Part shown: positions 6,363 through 8,358 of the stretch, piece by piece | How positions within the stretch are numbered: position 1 is the first letter of the stretch | Layout of the letters: the number at the start of each line of letters is the position of its first letter | Source of the DNA: an uncultured Chloroflexota bacterium | Lineage (GTDB): Bacteria > Chloroflexota > Anaerolineae > Aggregatilineales > Phototrophicaceae | Direction of reading: 5' to 3' | Assembly: GCA_937870805.1 (NCBI GenBank) | Contig: CALMZT010000903.1 | Coordinates: forward strand, 1 to 8,358 | DNA: 8,358 nt | The notes under the pieces: generated by a model | Database searches by the model: none | Told to the model about the DNA's origin: nothing | Seen by the model: only the letters and a program-made list of their open reading frames with translations | Made by a program: the position numbers and the translations under genes

Positions 6363-7202
6363 ATGCAGTATACAAGTCAAGATTTTAGACGCTATACGAT
6401 ACGTACCGCCATATACGTCATGCTGTTGATTGGAATGCTCTTATTTCTCCTGCCAGTTTACGTGGTGATCGTGACCAGCTTGAAAGACCCTGCGACTATC
6501 AATTTGGCGACGACGTGGCAGTTTCCCACGACGCTCTATTGGCAAAGCTATCAGGAAGTAATCGCTGCTTTTGGACCTCGCATCTGGAATAGTGTCACGC
6601 TGGTCATCAGCGCCACGATTCTCTCTGCAATGATGGGATCACTCAACGGTTACGTCTTTTCCAAATGGCGCATTCCCGGCGAAAAAGCCTTTTTCCCGTT
6701 GATCTTGTTTGGGATGTTTATTCCTTATCAGGCGATACTCATCCCGCTATTTGAATTTCTGCGCGATATTCGTTTGTACGGCGGCATCCCTGGCTTGGTG
6801 GTGATTCATGTCGTTTATGGGCTGCCGATCACGACACTCATTTTTCGCAACTTCTATATGGAGATTCCTGATGAAATGCTGGAAGCTGCCTCTATTGACG
6901 GTGCCGGCTTTTTCCAGATTTACACGCAAATCGTATTCCCGCTTTCAATCGCTGGGTTTGTCGTGGTCATTATCTGGCAGTTCACCCAAATCTGGAACGA
7001 ATTCTTGTTTGCAGTCACGATGACTTCCAGCGATTACGAGCCTATCACAGTGGGTTTGGCACGCTTGGCAGGTGGGGAAGCCGTCAAGTGGAATTTGCCG
7101 ATGGCTGGTGCAGTCGTTGCAGCGCTGCCACCCTTATTGGTCTACATCATTCTTGGACGTTATTTCATTCGTGGATTGTTAGCAGGTTCTATCAAGGGGT
7201 AG
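6363..7202 (+). CDS. gtsC: Sugar ABC transporter permease, MalG-like
   Basis: This 279-residue inner-membrane protein is the second channel half and partner of the preceding permease. TM1 is at about 14-38, with further segments near 75-98, 110-130, 142-160, 195-215 and 246-266, about six in all, and usual length for the family. The EAA loop at about 167-194 reads EIPDEMLEAASIDGAGFF and continues to IVFPLS; Glu174, Asp179, Gly180 and Pro193 are the conserved positions. The tail YFIRGLLAGSIKG is the usual C-terminus of MalG-type permeases. The gene starts six bases after the previous stop with only a weak ribosome site (AAGAGA), which fits translational coupling. It is the last gene of the operon; no ATP-binding subunit follows, so the importer probably borrows a shared MsmX/MalK-type ATPase encoded elsewhere. 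Confidence 0.93.
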   Translation: MQYTSQDFRRYTIRTAIYVMLLIGMLLFLLPVYVVIVTSLKDPATINLATTWQFPTTLYWQSYQEVIAAFGPRIWNSVTLVISATILSAMMGSLNGYVFSKWRIPGEKAFFPLILFGMFIPYQAILIPLFEFLRDIRLYGGIPGLVVIHVVYGLPITTLIFRNFYMEIPDEMLEAASIDGAGFFQIYTQIVFPLSIAGFVVVIIWQFTQIWNEFLFAVTMTSSDYEPITVGLARLAGGEAVKWNLPMAGAVVAALPPLLVYIILGRYFIRGLLAGSIKG

Positions 7203-7257
7203 AGCCTACAGATGTTCATGAGTCTTTTACAGTCGCCAACGATTCGTTCATCGAATA

Positions 7258-8308
7258 CTAAAAGGGGTCATCTGGCGTAATCGAGCCGCGCTTCACAAGC
7301 TGTCCGGTAAAGGCTGATTTGTAGAGGCTTGTCAGAAACTCTACGATGCGCCGTCCTTCTGCGCCACTCACCAGAGGTCGCTCTTGTCGATTCATACTAT
7401 CCAGCAAATCGGAAACTTGTGCTCCATGCGAGCCGATAATGTCTTGTTCGATATTTTGCCAACGTGTTAACGTTTCTTGATCGACTACACCTTCTGGCAC
7501 ACTAAAACGCCAGTGCGTATTTGACGTCCGGTATAAGGCAGTGACATCGACAGTTGCACGCTCAAAACCAAGTCTCAGGTAAGTTTCTTGACGCGGTGAT
7601 ACTCCACTGTTGGTGATATTCTCCAACGCACCATTTTCAAACTGCACCAACGCCATCGAAACATTTTCAACTTCAATGGGACGTTCAAGTGTCTCTGCCA
7701 TCGCGTATAGTTCTCGCCAGTCACTAATCAACCATAAGTAGAGATCCATTAAGTGGATACCCACCAGTGATGATACGCCCCCGGCGGCGGTTGCCCATTT
7801 ACCCTGCCAGGGCGCTCGATAATAAGCAAGATCACGATACCAGAGCGTTTGGCAAACACTGACAAAATGACGCCCCAACTCACCGGAATTGATTAACTGT
7901 TTAACGTGCTTAGCTGCTGAGCCAAACCGCCATTGAAAGACTGTACTCACGTAACGTCCAGTCCGCGCTTCAGCCTCTGTAATTTGGTCAAACTGCGAGA
8001 GAGAAAGACAAAGCGGTTTTTCACAGTAAACCCATGCCCCTGCTTCAAGGCTTTCAACCGTCAAATCGAAATGTGTGCCGGGCGGCGTGACGATATGTAC
8101 GAGATCAGGTTGTTCAGCCGCTAGCATCTCAGTCGTATTTATGTACCACTTGGGAAGGTTGTGCTGCGCGCAAAATGCTTTGACACGTTGCTTCATCCAC
8201 ATCCATGACGGCGACAAGTTCAGCACGCTCCTGGACAGATTGTAGTGCCTTGACGTGATGACCTGTAGTGTTTCCAGTCTCAATGATGGCAACGCGATAC
8301 GGTTTCAT
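7258..8308 (-). CDS. Gfo/Idh/MocA-family oxidoreductase, frameshifted near the N-terminus
   Basis: This is a probable NAD(P)-dependent sugar or polyol dehydrogenase of the Gfo/Idh/MocA family. One frame from the ATG at 8308 gives 40 family-like residues, starting MKPYRVAIIETGNTTGHH. These include a Rossmann loop with Glu10 in place of the usual first Gly, and Asp36 after the second strand (LVAVMD). That frame stops at 8129-8131. The rest of the protein is in the next frame, from RVKAFCAQ (8187) to the stop at 7258-7260. It carries EKP (residues 96-98 after joining) and GIHLMDL (183-189), two family signatures. Removing one base at 8188-8189 restores about 349 residues, normal for the family. 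The downstream frame is also open back to an ATG at 8292, but its first 35 residues are unlike the family. An AAGGA lies 11 bases before 8308. The gene converges with the importer operon across 55 nt; its substrate is unknown. Confidence 0.82.
8187..8191 (-). other. Frameshift site in the oxidoreductase gene
   Basis: On the minus strand, the codons for Asp-Glu-Ala end at 8189 and the family-like sequence resumes with CGT (Arg) at 8187. One A of the AA pair at 8189-8188 is therefore extra. Deleting it reads Asp-Glu-Ala-Arg-Val-Lys-Ala-Phe without a break. No slippery heptamer or strong downstream stem is visible, so programmed frameshifting is unlikely. The choice is between a sequencing or assembly error and a true inactivating mutation. 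Confidence 0.75.
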
Positions 8309-8358
8309 ACTTGATGCTGTCCTTTAACCGTCAATTTAACTCTTTTCCTGTGAGGTGG

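Noticed and set aside
7203..7257. Terminator between the convergent importer and oxidoreductase genes
   Set aside because: Only a 5-bp stem (ATTCG 7242-7246 with CGAAT 7252-7256) is present, with no T-run in either direction.
8187..8191. Programmed ribosomal frameshift in the oxidoreductase
   Set aside because: No slippery sequence or stimulatory stem is visible, and this enzyme family is not known to use frameshifting.
8307..8335. TTGACG at 8335-8330 (minus strand) as a -35 box for the oxidoreductase
   Set aside because: The matching -10 would fall on the start codon at 8308, so transcription would begin inside the gene.
8331..8358. Possible end of an upstream minus-strand gene (short frame ending TGA at 8333-8331)
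   Set aside because: Only about nine codons are visible, and the other two frames also reach stops nearby, so none can be preferred.

Overview
This looks like bacterial chromosomal DNA of moderate GC content. The substrate-binding protein and permeases closely resemble, from memory, the glucose/mannose importer of Thermus (GlcEFG/GtsABC type). The N-terminal-HTH, C-terminal-receiver regulator and the hybrid kinase resemble proteins I associate with Chloroflexota (Anaerolineae and relatives). Chloroflexota is therefore my best guess; it is an inference without a database search.

Layout, left to right. (i) 1-253: no gene, but a patch of degenerate direct and inverted repeats. (ii) 254-3628, minus strand: a two-gene signalling operon. 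A regulator (HTH, then a decayed kinase-like core, then a receiver) is transcribed first. An 18-nt gap separates it from a membrane-bound hybrid histidine kinase carrying a pseudo-receiver and a C-terminal receiver. (iii) 3629-3826: a divergent control region with two inverted repeats. (iv) 3827-7202, plus strand: a sugar ABC importer operon of one secreted binding protein and two permeases, with a strong hairpin between the binding protein and the permeases. No ATPase gene is present, so the importer probably uses an ATPase encoded elsewhere. (v) 7258-8308, minus strand and convergent: a Gfo/Idh/MocA-family oxidoreductase. Its first 40 residues lie in a different frame from the rest, consistent with one extra base near 8188-8189.

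How the genes may work together: the kinase senses a signal at or in the membrane and passes phosphate, directly or by relay, to the regulator, which could control the divergently transcribed importer. The importer would bring in glucose, mannose or a similar hexose. The oxidoreductase could act on a sugar or sugar derivative. The regulatory link rests on gene arrangement only. The most unusual part is the signalling pair: the regulator carries a kinase-like domain without its ATP-binding residues, and the kinase carries a receiver without its phospho-acceptor aspartate.
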